64,000 nucleotides of DNA, from assembly GCA_964528845.1 (NCBI GenBank), contig CAZGVE010000014.1, positions 11,637 to 75,636 of the forward strand, written 5' to 3'. Source of the DNA: FEN-1191 sp964528845. GTDB taxonomy: Bacteria > Pseudomonadota > Gammaproteobacteria > Steroidobacterales > Steroidobacteraceae. The position numbers and the translations under genes were made by a program. Numbering within the stretch: position 1 is the stretch's first letter; every line of letters begins with the position of its first letter. The notes under the pieces were generated by a model, which was not told the DNA's origin, did not search any database, and was given only the letters and a program-made list of their open reading frames with translations. Below, piece by piece: positions 25,783 through 33,062 of this stretch.

Positions 25783-26847
25783 ATGGCCGCCGACAGCAAA
25801 GAGGAAGGACTGAACGAGCGGGCGCAGCGGCTGCTGCGCGTGCTGGTCCAGAGCTATATCCGCGATGGCGCCCCGGTCGGTTCGCGCACTCTCTCGCGCG
25901 ATTCCGGGCTCGCTCTCAGTTCGGCCACCGTTCGCAACGTGATGTCGGATCTCGAGCAGCTCGGCTTCGTGACATCGCCGCATACTTCGGCCGGACGCGT
26001 ACCCACCGACAAGGCCTATCGCTTCTTCGTCGACAGCCTGATGCGGGCCCAGCTGCCGACCGACGAATCCAACCTCGAGGAGATCCGCCGGCAACTCGAC
26101 CTTCCCGCCGGTACCTCCAAGGCGCTGGTGGCTTCCGCCTCGCAGCTGCTCTCGAACATCACGCACCTGGCGGGCGTCGTGACCCTGCCACTGGCCCAGT
26201 CCGCGGCACTGACGCAGATCGAGTTCCTGCCACTGTCGGAGAACCGGCTCCTGGTCGTGCTGGTGCTCAACGACCGCGAGGTCCAGAACCGCATCATCCA
26301 GCTCGATCGCCACTATTCCGGCGAGGAGCTGCGACGCGCGGCCAACTTCCTGAACGAGCAGTTCGCCGGGCACACGCTCGCGCAGATCCACAAGGAGATG
26401 ATTCAGCAGCTCAAGGATACGCACGAGCACCTGAACCAGGAAATGTTGAACGGGATCGCGATGGCGCAGAGCCTGTTTTCGCAGTCCGGGCCCACCGAGG
26501 ATATCGAGTACGTGATCGCCGGTGAGACCAACCTTATGGGATTCTCGCAGTTCGGCAACGTCGAGAAGCTGCGCCGGCTGTTCGAGGCATTCAACGAAAA
26601 GCGCGACATCCTGCAGCTGCTCGACCAGAGCCTGCGCGCCGAGGGCGTGCAGATCTTCATCGGCCAGGAATCCGGCTACCAGATCCTCGATGACTACAGT
26701 GTCGTCACCGCCCCGTACAGCTCGGACCAGGGCGTGGTCGGCGTGCTCGGGGTCATCGGACCTACCCGCATGGCCTACGAACGCATCATCCCGATAGTCG
26801 ATCTGACGGCCAAACTGCTCGGTGCGGCCTTGAATTCCCGGCGTTGA
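25783..26847 (+). CDS. hrcA: Heat-inducible repressor HrcA
   Basis: This is a 354-residue repressor that binds CIRCE elements when folded by GroEL. It has the winged-helix N terminus (RVLVQSYIRDGAPVGSRTLS, LSSATVRNVMSDLEQLGF, HTSAGRVPTDKAYRFFVD), a central dimerisation region (IEFLPLSENRLLVVLVLND, NFLNEQFAGHTLAQIHKEM) and a terminal IGPTRMAYERIIPIVD. It heads the hrcA-grpE-dnaK-dnaJ cluster. No canonical CIRCE was seen in front of hrcA, grpE or dnaK, so its targets may lie elsewhere (for example groESL) or the site is degenerate. A TTGACG at 25742-25747 could be a -35. Confidence 0.95.
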   Translation: MAADSKEEGLNERAQRLLRVLVQSYIRDGAPVGSRTLSRDSGLALSSATVRNVMSDLEQLGFVTSPHTSAGRVPTDKAYRFFVDSLMRAQLPTDESNLEEIRRQLDLPAGTSKALVASASQLLSNITHLAGVVTLPLAQSAALTQIEFLPLSENRLLVVLVLNDREVQNRIIQLDRHYSGEELRRAANFLNEQFAGHTLAQIHKEMIQQLKDTHEHLNQEMLNGIAMAQSLFSQSGPTEDIEYVIAGETNLMGFSQFGNVEKLRRLFEAFNEKRDILQLLDQSLRAEGVQIFIGQESGYQILDDYSVVTAPYSSDQGVVGVLGVIGPTRMAYERIIPIVDLTAKLLGAALNSRR

Positions 26848-26871
26848 CCGCCATCTATCGGGCAGGACTGG

Positions 26872-26889
26872 AAGCTCTGACGAGAGCTT
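26872..26889 (+). terminator. Possible weak terminator between hrcA and grpE
   Basis: AAGCTCT (26872-26878), loop GACG, AGAGCTT (26883-26889) is a perfect 7-bp stem, 24 bases after the hrcA stop. A short TTTT follows only at 26899-26902. It may reduce read-through into grpE or be a folded 3' end; the -10/-35 of a separate grpE promoter is not clear. Confidence 0.4.
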
Positions 26890-26937
26890 TGTGCACGCTT
26901 TTACTCCAAGTCTTTGTTATTCTGGGACTCTTAAGCT

Positions 26938-27501
26938 ATGAGTGATACCAGTAAGCAGGCTGCGGCGCAGCAGGAGTTGCCGGATTCGGGCGACGTTTCG
27001 GAGCCAGCGACCACCGATGATGCGGCCCTGCACACGGCGCTTGCCGAGGCGCAGGAGCAGGCCCGTATCCAGCGCGACCTGTATCTGCGTGCGGCCGCCG
27101 AACTCGACAACGTGCGTAAACGCGCCCAGCGCGATATCGAGAGCGCCCATCGCTTTGCGCTCGAACGCTTTGCGGCGGAGTTGCTGCCGGTCCATGACAG
27201 CCTCGCCCTGGGTGTCGCGAATGGCGCGAACGCCGATGCGGCGACGCTGCTTGCCGGCCAGCAGGCCACGCTCAAGCTGCTCGACCGCGCGTTTGAGAAA
27301 TTCTCGATCGCCCCGATCGATCCGGCCGGCCGGCGATTCGATCCAGGCCTGCATGAAGCGGTGCTGATCCAGGAATCCGGTGACGTGGCGCCCGACACCG
27401 TGCTGACCGTGGTTCAGTCCGGCTACGAACTCAACGGTCGGCTGCTGCGTCCCGCCCGGGTCGTGGTGGCGAGGGCGCCGGCGGGTGCGGGCGCGCCTTG
27501 A
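26938..27501 (+). CDS. grpE: Nucleotide exchange factor GrpE
   Basis: This is a 187-residue DnaK co-chaperone that releases ADP from DnaK. A long N-terminal coiled coil (about 25-90) leads to RAAAELDNVRKRAQRDIESA, followed by FAAELLPVHDSLALGV, and the beta domain motif IDPAGRRFDPGLHEAVL, DTVLTVVQSGYELNGRLLRPARVVV, the family signature. The N-terminal ~25 residues are Gln/Thr/Asp-rich and poorly conserved. dnaK follows after a 104-bp gap containing a sigma-32-like promoter. Confidence 0.95.
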   Translation: MSDTSKQAAAQQELPDSGDVSEPATTDDAALHTALAEAQEQARIQRDLYLRAAAELDNVRKRAQRDIESAHRFALERFAAELLPVHDSLALGVANGANADAATLLAGQQATLKLLDRAFEKFSIAPIDPAGRRFDPGLHEAVLIQESGDVAPDTVLTVVQSGYELNGRLLRPARVVVARAPAGAGAP

Positions 27502-27538
27502 GGCGCAGCCCGAATTGCGCGGTGGATGCACAAACCGA

Positions 27539-27567
27539 CTTGAAAGCAGGCCTAAAGGTCCCAACTT
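27539..27567 (+). promoter_or_regulatory. Sigma-32-like heat-shock promoter for dnaK
   Basis: CTTGAAA (27539-27545, exact -35 consensus) is followed after 14 bases by CCCAACTT (27560-27567), close to the -10 consensus CCCCATNT. It lies about 40 bases before the dnaK start at 27606. Spacing and sequence fit RpoH promoters. Confidence 0.65.
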
Positions 27568-27605
27568 CAAGGTCTTAACTGAAGAACAGCGTTGGAGTGC
27601 GAGTC

Positions 27606-29567
27606 ATGAGCAAGGTCATCGGCATCGATCTGGGTACGACGAACTCGTGTGTGGCGATCATGGAAGGCGGCAAGCCGCGCGTGATCGAGAACAGCGAGGG
27701 AGATCGCACGACGCCCTCGATCGTCGCGTTCACCAAGGACGATGAGGTGCTGGTCGGCCAGTCTGCCAAGCGCCAGGCGGTCACGAACCCGCAGAACACG
27801 CTGTTTGCCGTCAAGCGCCTGATCGGGCGCAAGTTCGAAGACGACGTGGTGCAGAAGGACATCAAGATGGTCCCGTACGGGATCGTCAAGGCCGACAATG
27901 GCGACGCCTGGGTGTCCGTGCACGGCAAGAAGATGGCCCCGCCGGAGGTGTCGGCCCGGGTGCTGATGAAGATGAAGAAGACGGCTGAGGACTATCTGGG
28001 CGAACCGGTCACCGAGGCGGTGATCACGGTTCCGGCCTATTTCAACGATTCCCAGCGTCAGGCGACCAAGGATGCCGGCCGCATCGCCGGGCTCAACGTC
28101 AAGCGCATCATCAACGAGCCGACGGCGGCCGCGCTGGCCTACGGGCTCGACAAGCAGGGTGCGGACCGCAAGATCGCGGTCTACGACCTGGGCGGCGGCA
28201 CCTTCGACGTCTCGATCATCGAGATTGCGGACGTCGACGGCGAGCGTCAGTTCGAAGTGCTCTCGACCAATGGGGACACCTTCCTCGGTGGCGAGGACTT
28301 CGACCTGCGGGTGATCAATTTCCTGGCCGATGAGTTCCAGAAGGAATCGGGCGTGGACGTGCGCCGCGACCCGTTGGCCATGCAGCGTCTGAAGGAGGCT
28401 GCGGAGAAGGCGAAGATCGAGCTGTCATCGAGCCAGCAGACCGAGGTGAATCTGCCGTACATCACGGCGGACGCCGCCGGACCGAAGCACCTGAGCGTGA
28501 AGCTCACGCGTGCCAAGCTCGAGTCGCTGGTCGAGGATCTCGTGCAGCGCACGATCGGTCCGTGCCGCGTGGCTCTGAAGGACGCGGGCCTGGATCCGAG
28601 CCAGGTGGTGGAAGTGATCCTGGTGGGCGGACAGACCCGCATGCCCCTGGTTCAGAAATACGTCCGCGACTTCTTCGGCAAGGAGCCGCGCAAGGACGTG
28701 AATCCGGATGAGGCGGTCGCGGTGGGCGCGGCGGTGCAGGCCGGAGTGCTGGCCGGTGAGGTCAAGGACGTGCTGCTGCTGGATGTCACGCCGCTCTCGC
28801 TCGGCATCGAGACGCTGGGCGGTGTGATGACCAAGCTGATCGAGAAGAACACCACCATCCCAACGAAGGCAGCCAACGTGTTTTCGACCGCGGACGACAA
28901 CCAGACGGCCGTGACGATTCACGTGCTGCAGGGCGAGCGCGACCGGGCGTCGGACAACAAGTCGCTGGGCAAGTTCGATCTGACGGATATTCCACCGGCG
29001 CCGCGTGGCCTGCCGCAGGTCGAGGTCACCTTCGATATCGACGCCAACGGCATCCTCAACGTGCAGGCACGGGACAAGGCAACCGGCAAGGAGCAGCGGA
29101 TCGTGATCCGCGCCTCGAGCGGCCTGGCCGAGGACGAGATCAAGCGCATGGTCCGGGATGCCGAAGCCCATGCGGACGAGGACCGCAAGTTCCGCGAGCT
29201 GGTCGACACGCGCAATCGCGCCGATGCGCTCGTGCATCAGGTCGAGAAGGCGCTGAAGGACCTGGCTGACAAGGTCAGCCCCGATGAGCGCGCGCGGGCC
29301 GAATCGGCCCTGGGTGACCTCAAGTCCGTGCTGAAGTCCGATGACAAGGAAAACATCGAAAAGAAGACCGAAGCGCTGGCGCAGGCGTCCGGCAGCATCG
29401 CGCAGCGCGCCTATGCGGCCGGCCAGGCCGGGGCGCCGGGGGGCGATGCGGCGCAGCCGGGACCGGATGCCGGCGCGGCGGGTGGCGCATCGCAGCCTCG
29501 GTCCAAGGACGACGTAGTCGACGCGGAATTTGAGGAAGTCCGGGACAAGGGTCGACGGGCCTCCTGA
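27606..29567 (+). CDS. dnaK: Chaperone DnaK (Hsp70)
   Basis: This is a 653-residue ATP-driven chaperone. Signature sequences are IGIDLGTTNSCVAIMEGG, PAYFNDSQRQATKDAG, VYDLGGGTFDVSIIEI and VILVGGQTRMPLVQ in the ATPase half, the DVTPLSLGIETLGGVMTKLI start of the substrate domain, and the C-terminal lid with an Ala/Gly/Pro-rich tail ending DVVDAEFEEV, the DnaJ/GrpE contact. The ATG at 27606 has GGAG upstream and starts the family sequence; a GTG three codons earlier is not needed. It is driven at least in part by the promoter at 27539-27567. Confidence 0.98.
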   Translation: MSKVIGIDLGTTNSCVAIMEGGKPRVIENSEGDRTTPSIVAFTKDDEVLVGQSAKRQAVTNPQNTLFAVKRLIGRKFEDDVVQKDIKMVPYGIVKADNGDAWVSVHGKKMAPPEVSARVLMKMKKTAEDYLGEPVTEAVITVPAYFNDSQRQATKDAGRIAGLNVKRIINEPTAAALAYGLDKQGADRKIAVYDLGGGTFDVSIIEIADVDGERQFEVLSTNGDTFLGGEDFDLRVINFLADEFQKESGVDVRRDPLAMQRLKEAAEKAKIELSSSQQTEVNLPYITADAAGPKHLSVKLTRAKLESLVEDLVQRTIGPCRVALKDAGLDPSQVVEVILVGGQTRMPLVQKYVRDFFGKEPRKDVNPDEAVAVGAAVQAGVLAGEVKDVLLLDVTPLSLGIETLGGVMTKLIEKNTTIPTKAANVFSTADDNQTAVTIHVLQGERDRASDNKSLGKFDLTDIPPAPRGLPQVEVTFDIDANGILNVQARDKATGKEQRIVIRASSGLAEDEIKRMVRDAEAHADEDRKFRELVDTRNRADALVHQVEKALKDLADKVSPDERARAESALGDLKSVLKSDDKENIEKKTEALAQASGSIAQRAYAAGQAGAPGGDAAQPGPDAGAAGGASQPRSKDDVVDAEFEEVRDKGRRAS

Positions 29568-29593
29568 CGAGGACACGGGACTTCAAGCCTGAA

Positions 29594-29631
29594 GCATGCT
29601 GCCGGGGGCCACGGGGTCCCCGGCCGCATGC
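29594..29631 (+). other. Strong hairpin in the dnaK-dnaJ intergenic mRNA
   Basis: GCATGCTGCCGGGG (29594-29607) pairs with CCCCGGCCGCATGC (29618-29631) with one mismatch, leaving a 10-base loop. No T-run follows, so full termination is unlikely. It would attenuate or process the dnaK-dnaJ transcript or protect its 3' end, giving more DnaK than DnaJ. Confidence 0.55.
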
Positions 29632-29668
29632 GTGTATCCGACTGTAAACCGGACTGTGACGGCAAGGC

Positions 29669-30811
29669 ATGGCGAAGCGCGATTACTACAAGGTCCTGGA
29701 TGTCGCCCGTAGCGCAAGCGAGGCCGACATCAAGAAGTCCTATCGCCGCCTGGCGATGAAATACCACCCGGACCGCAACCCCGGCGACACGGAAGCCGAG
29801 GAGAAGTTCAAGGAAGCCAAGGAGGCCTACGAAGTCCTCTCCGACACCCAGAAACGCGCGGTGTACGACCAGTACGGCCACGCCGGACTGGAGGCGAGCC
29901 GCAATGCGCAGTCCGGCGGCGGCCGCGGGGCCGGCGCCGAGGCGTTCAGCGACATCTTCGGCGATGTATTCGGGGACATCTTCGGGGGCGCGCGCCGCGG
30001 CGGCGCCAACCAGAGTTTCCGGGGTGCAGACCTGCGCTACGAGGTCGGGCTCGATCTGGCCGAGGCAGTGTTCGGACGCACGATCGAAATCGACGTCAAC
30101 AAGTTCGCCGAATGCGAGGTCTGCCATGGCAGCGGTGCCGCCAAGGGCAGCTCCCCGGTGGGCTGCGACACCTGTGGAGGCACCGGACAGGTCCGGGTGT
30201 CCCAGGGATTCTTCACGCTGCAGCAGACCTGCCCGCACTGCCGCGGCAGCGGCCGCATCGTGCGCAATCCCTGCGACAACTGCCTCGGGCAGGGCCGCAT
30301 CCGCCGCGCCAAGAAACTCTCCGTCAAGATCCCGCCCGGCGTCGACAACGGCGATCGCGTGCGGCTGAGTGGCGAAGGGGAGGCCGGGCGCAATGGCGGC
30401 CCGCCCGGCGACCTGTACGTCGAAGTGCAGGTGCGCGAACACCCGATCTTCGAGCGCGATGGCATGCACCTGAGCTGCGAGGTGCCGGTGAGCTTTGCAA
30501 CCGCGGCGCTCGGTGGCAGCGTCGAGGTGCCGACGCTCGATGGCCCGGTGACGCTCAAGATTCCGGCCGAGAGCCAGTCCGGGCGCGTATTCCGCTTGCG
30601 CGAGAAGGGCGTCAAGTCGGTGCGCGGCAGCGCGCGCGGGGACCTGTTCTGCCGCGTCGTCGTCGAGACGCCGGTGCACCTGTCGCACGACCAGCGCAAA
30701 CTGCTGCGCGAGCTCGAGGAGTCACTGAAGGCCGACGGGGCCAAGCATGCGCCGCGTCAGAAGAGTTTCTTCGACGGACTGAAGCGCTTCTTCGCCAGCG
30801 GTACGCCGTGA
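29669..30811 (+). CDS. dnaJ: Chaperone DnaJ (Hsp40)
   Basis: This is a 380-residue DnaK co-chaperone. The J domain (1-75) holds the HPD tripeptide at 33-35, followed by a Gly-rich linker (about 76-120, RNAQSGGGRGAG). Four zinc-binding CxxCxGxG-like repeats lie at about 147-210: CEVCHGSG, CDTCGGTG, CPHCRGSG and CDNCLGQG (the last with Gln for Gly in the usual GxG). The C-terminal substrate domains contain PPGVDNGDRVRLSGEGEAG. The stop overlaps the dapB GTG start. Confidence 0.97.
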   Translation: MAKRDYYKVLDVARSASEADIKKSYRRLAMKYHPDRNPGDTEAEEKFKEAKEAYEVLSDTQKRAVYDQYGHAGLEASRNAQSGGGRGAGAEAFSDIFGDVFGDIFGGARRGGANQSFRGADLRYEVGLDLAEAVFGRTIEIDVNKFAECEVCHGSGAAKGSSPVGCDTCGGTGQVRVSQGFFTLQQTCPHCRGSGRIVRNPCDNCLGQGRIRRAKKLSVKIPPGVDNGDRVRLSGEGEAGRNGGPPGDLYVEVQVREHPIFERDGMHLSCEVPVSFATAALGGSVEVPTLDGPVTLKIPAESQSGRVFRLREKGVKSVRGSARGDLFCRVVVETPVHLSHDQRKLLRELEESLKADGAKHAPRQKSFFDGLKRFFASGTP

Positions 30812-31653
30812 CCAGCGCCTCACGCAGCGGCGAGGCTCCGATCCGCACCGTGCTGCTCGGTGCTACCGGGCGCATGGGCACGAACCTGCTGCGCGAATGG
30901 GGCCGCTTTCCGCAGCTGCTGCTGACCGGCGCCGTGGCTTCGAGCGCGAGCCCACAGCTCGGCACCGATGCCGGGGCGGCGGCGGGCGTCGCCTCCACCG
31001 GCGTGGTGGTCAGCGACAGGCTGGCCCCATTGCTGGCGACGGCACAGCTCGTCATCGATTTTTCAACCGCTGCGGCCGCGGGTGCGAATCTTAACGAGTG
31101 CGCCTCGGCGCGCGTGCCGCTGCTGCTCGGTACCACCGGCCTCGACTCATCGATCGATGCGATGCTGGTGGACGCCGCGCGGCACATCCCCGTGCTCGTG
31201 GCGCCGAACACGAGTCTGGGCGTGAATCTGCTGCTTGAACTGGTGCGCACGGCGGCGCAATGCCTGCCGGCGGCATTCGATGTCGAGATCCTGGATGTGC
31301 ACCACCGGCAGAAGCGCGATGCGCCTTCCGGAACCGCACTGGCGCTCGGCGAAGCGGTGGCCGCGGCGCGCGGCGCACCGTTCGATGCGCAGCGGCTGCG
31401 CGAGAGCGGTGGCATGCGCGCAGCGCCGCGGCAGGCCGGGGAAATCGGATTCGCGGTGCTGCGGGGCGGGGATGTGGTCGGCGAGCACGAGGTGTGGTTC
31501 CTCGGGGAAGGCGAGCGCGTGCGCCTGGGCCATATCGCGACCGATCGGGCAGTGTTTGCGCGCGGGGCGCTCCAAGCCGGCGCCTGGCTGGCCCGTCAGC
31601 CCTCTGGACGCTATGGGATGAGGGACTTTTTCGGATTTAAAACAATAACTTAA
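30808..31653 (+). CDS. dapB: 4-hydroxy-tetrahydrodipicolinate reductase
   Basis: This is a 281-residue lysine/diaminopimelate enzyme using NAD(P)H. It has the GATGRMG nucleotide-binding motif near the N terminus, ATAQLVIDFSTAAAA, LLLGTTGLDSS, VAPNTSLGVNLL, and the catalytic and substrate motif DVHHRQKRDAPSGTALALGE. The start is GTG at 30808 overlapping the dnaJ TGA, implying translational coupling; VTSASRSGEAPIRTVLLGATG gives the normal family length. It is followed by a 225-bp gap containing the carA leader. Confidence 0.94.
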   Translation: MTSASRSGEAPIRTVLLGATGRMGTNLLREWGRFPQLLLTGAVASSASPQLGTDAGAAAGVASTGVVVSDRLAPLLATAQLVIDFSTAAAAGANLNECASARVPLLLGTTGLDSSIDAMLVDAARHIPVLVAPNTSLGVNLLLELVRTAAQCLPAAFDVEILDVHHRQKRDAPSGTALALGEAVAAARGAPFDAQRLRESGGMRAAPRQAGEIGFAVLRGGDVVGEHEVWFLGEGERVRLGHIATDRAVFARGALQAGAWLARQPSGRYGMRDFFGFKTIT

Positions 31654-31758
31654 GTGACTAATGCGGTGCGAAGTGCGAGGAAGCCACCGCTGAGCCTTAG
31701 ATTTCACATTATTAGTCCAAATGGACGGCGATTGGCATGGACAGGGGAGGCCGTGGTC

Positions 31759-31786
31759 TTTACACTTTTGGGCGTAATCCGATAGT
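31759..31786 (+). promoter_or_regulatory. Candidate sigma-70 promoter for carAB
   Basis: TTTACA (31759-31764) and GATAGT (31781-31786) with a 16-base spacer fit a moderate sigma-70 promoter. Initiation near 31793 would place the strong leader hairpin at the very start of the transcript. Confidence 0.45.
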
Positions 31787-31798
31787 CGGGTTAGTCCG

Positions 31799-31842
31799 CA
31801 CAAGGCGGGAGGGCGTTCCACAAGAACTCCTCCCGCTTTGTG
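31799..31842 (+). promoter_or_regulatory. Strong leader hairpin upstream of carA
   Basis: CACAAGGCGGGAGG (31799-31812) pairs with CCTCCCGCTTTGTG (31829-31842) over 14 positions, with one G-T wobble, around a 16-base loop. It ends 36 bases before the carA GTG and about 20 before its ribosome site. No U-run follows, so it is more like a structural or translation-control leader than a terminator. carA leaders with such structure are known in other gammaproteobacteria; the control signal here is unknown. Confidence 0.65.
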
Positions 31843-31878
31843 CATCTGCCACCCGTACATCATGAGGAGAGGGATGAC

Positions 31879-33057
31879 GTGAGTGTACCGGCGGTGCTCG
31901 CTCTGGCCGACGGAACTCTCTTCAAAGGCCAATCCATTGGCGCCTCCGGCAATACCACCGGCGAAGTGGTCTTCAATACCGCGATGACGGGCTATCAGGA
32001 AATCCTGACCGATCCGTCCTACGCCCGCCAGATCATCACACTGACCTGTCCCCACATCGGCAACACCGGCACGACTCCCGAGGACATGGAGTCCCCGCAG
32101 GTCTATGCCTCAGGCCTGGTGGTGCGCGATCTGTCGCTGGTCAGCAGCAGCTGGCGCGCGGCCGGAACGCTGCAGGATTTTCTCGCGCGCGCGCGGGTCG
32201 TGGCGATCGCCGGCATCGACACGCGGCGGCTCACGCGCCTGCTGCGTGAGAAAGGAGCGCAGGCCGGATGCATCATGACCGGCGAGCGCATCGATGAAGC
32301 GGCGGCCGTGCGCGCGGCGCGTGCATTTCCCGGGCTCAAAGGCATGGACCTGGCCCGCGTCGTGAGCACACGCCACACCTACCAATGGAACGATGGCACT
32401 CTCGGACGCGAGAGTCCGCCCTCGCTGCGCGCAGCTCAGCGACTGCATGTCGTGGTCTACGATTATGGAGTCAAGCGCAATATCCTGCGGCTGCTCGCCG
32501 ACATGGGCTGCCGCCTCACGGTGGTGCCGGCGACCACGACGGCCGCCGAGGTGCTTGCGCTGCATCCCGATGGCGTGTTCCTGTCGAACGGGCCGGGCGA
32601 TCCGGAACCCTGCGACTACGCGATCAGGGCGATCGGGGAGCTGCTGCAGAGCGGGCTGCCGCTGTTCGGGATCTGCTTAGGGCATCAGCTGCTGGCCCTC
32701 GCCAGTGGCGCCCGCACCGTCAAGATGAAATTCGGTCATCACGGCGCCAACCATCCGGTGCAGGATCTGGCGACCGGTCGCGTGCTGATCACGAGCCAGA
32801 ACCATGGTTTCGCGGTCGACGAATCGACCCTGCCCCCGGGCCTCATTCCGACGCATCGCTCGCTGTTCGACGGCAGCCTGCAGGGCCTCGCGCGCACCGA
32901 CTGTCCGGCCTTCAGCTTCCAGGGACACCCGGAGGCGAGCCCCGGGCCGCACGAGCTGCGAACGATGTTTGACGGCTTTGCGCAGGCGATGGTGCGCCGG
33001 CTGCAGGAGCAGCTGCGGGTGCTGCGCGCGGGCCGCAAGCAGAGCGTCGAGGGCTGA
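31879..33057 (+). CDS. carA: Carbamoyl phosphate synthase small chain (glutaminase)
   Basis: This is a 392-residue amidotransferase supplying ammonia from glutamine to CarB for arginine and pyrimidine synthesis. The N-terminal half has NTAMTGYQEILTDPSY and CPHIGNTGTTPEDMES. The class I glutamine amidotransferase half has the nucleophile GICLGHQLLALASGA and the catalytic His/Glu in GHPEASPGP. The GTG at 31879 is chosen because AGGAGAGGG lies just upstream; an upstream in-frame GTG would add 13 residues unlike the family. carB follows 5 bp later. Confidence 0.95.
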   Translation: MSVPAVLALADGTLFKGQSIGASGNTTGEVVFNTAMTGYQEILTDPSYARQIITLTCPHIGNTGTTPEDMESPQVYASGLVVRDLSLVSSSWRAAGTLQDFLARARVVAIAGIDTRRLTRLLREKGAQAGCIMTGERIDEAAAVRAARAFPGLKGMDLARVVSTRHTYQWNDGTLGRESPPSLRAAQRLHVVVYDYGVKRNILRLLADMGCRLTVVPATTTAAEVLALHPDGVFLSNGPGDPEPCDYAIRAIGELLQSGLPLFGICLGHQLLALASGARTVKMKFGHHGANHPVQDLATGRVLITSQNHGFAVDESTLPPGLIPTHRSLFDGSLQGLARTDCPAFSFQGHPEASPGPHELRTMFDGFAQAMVRRLQEQLRVLRAGRKQSVEG

Positions 33058-33062
33058 AGGCC

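Noticed and set aside
27580..27610. Possible CIRCE half-site GAGTGC before dnaK
   Set aside because: Only one half matches and there is no inverted partner at 9-base spacing.
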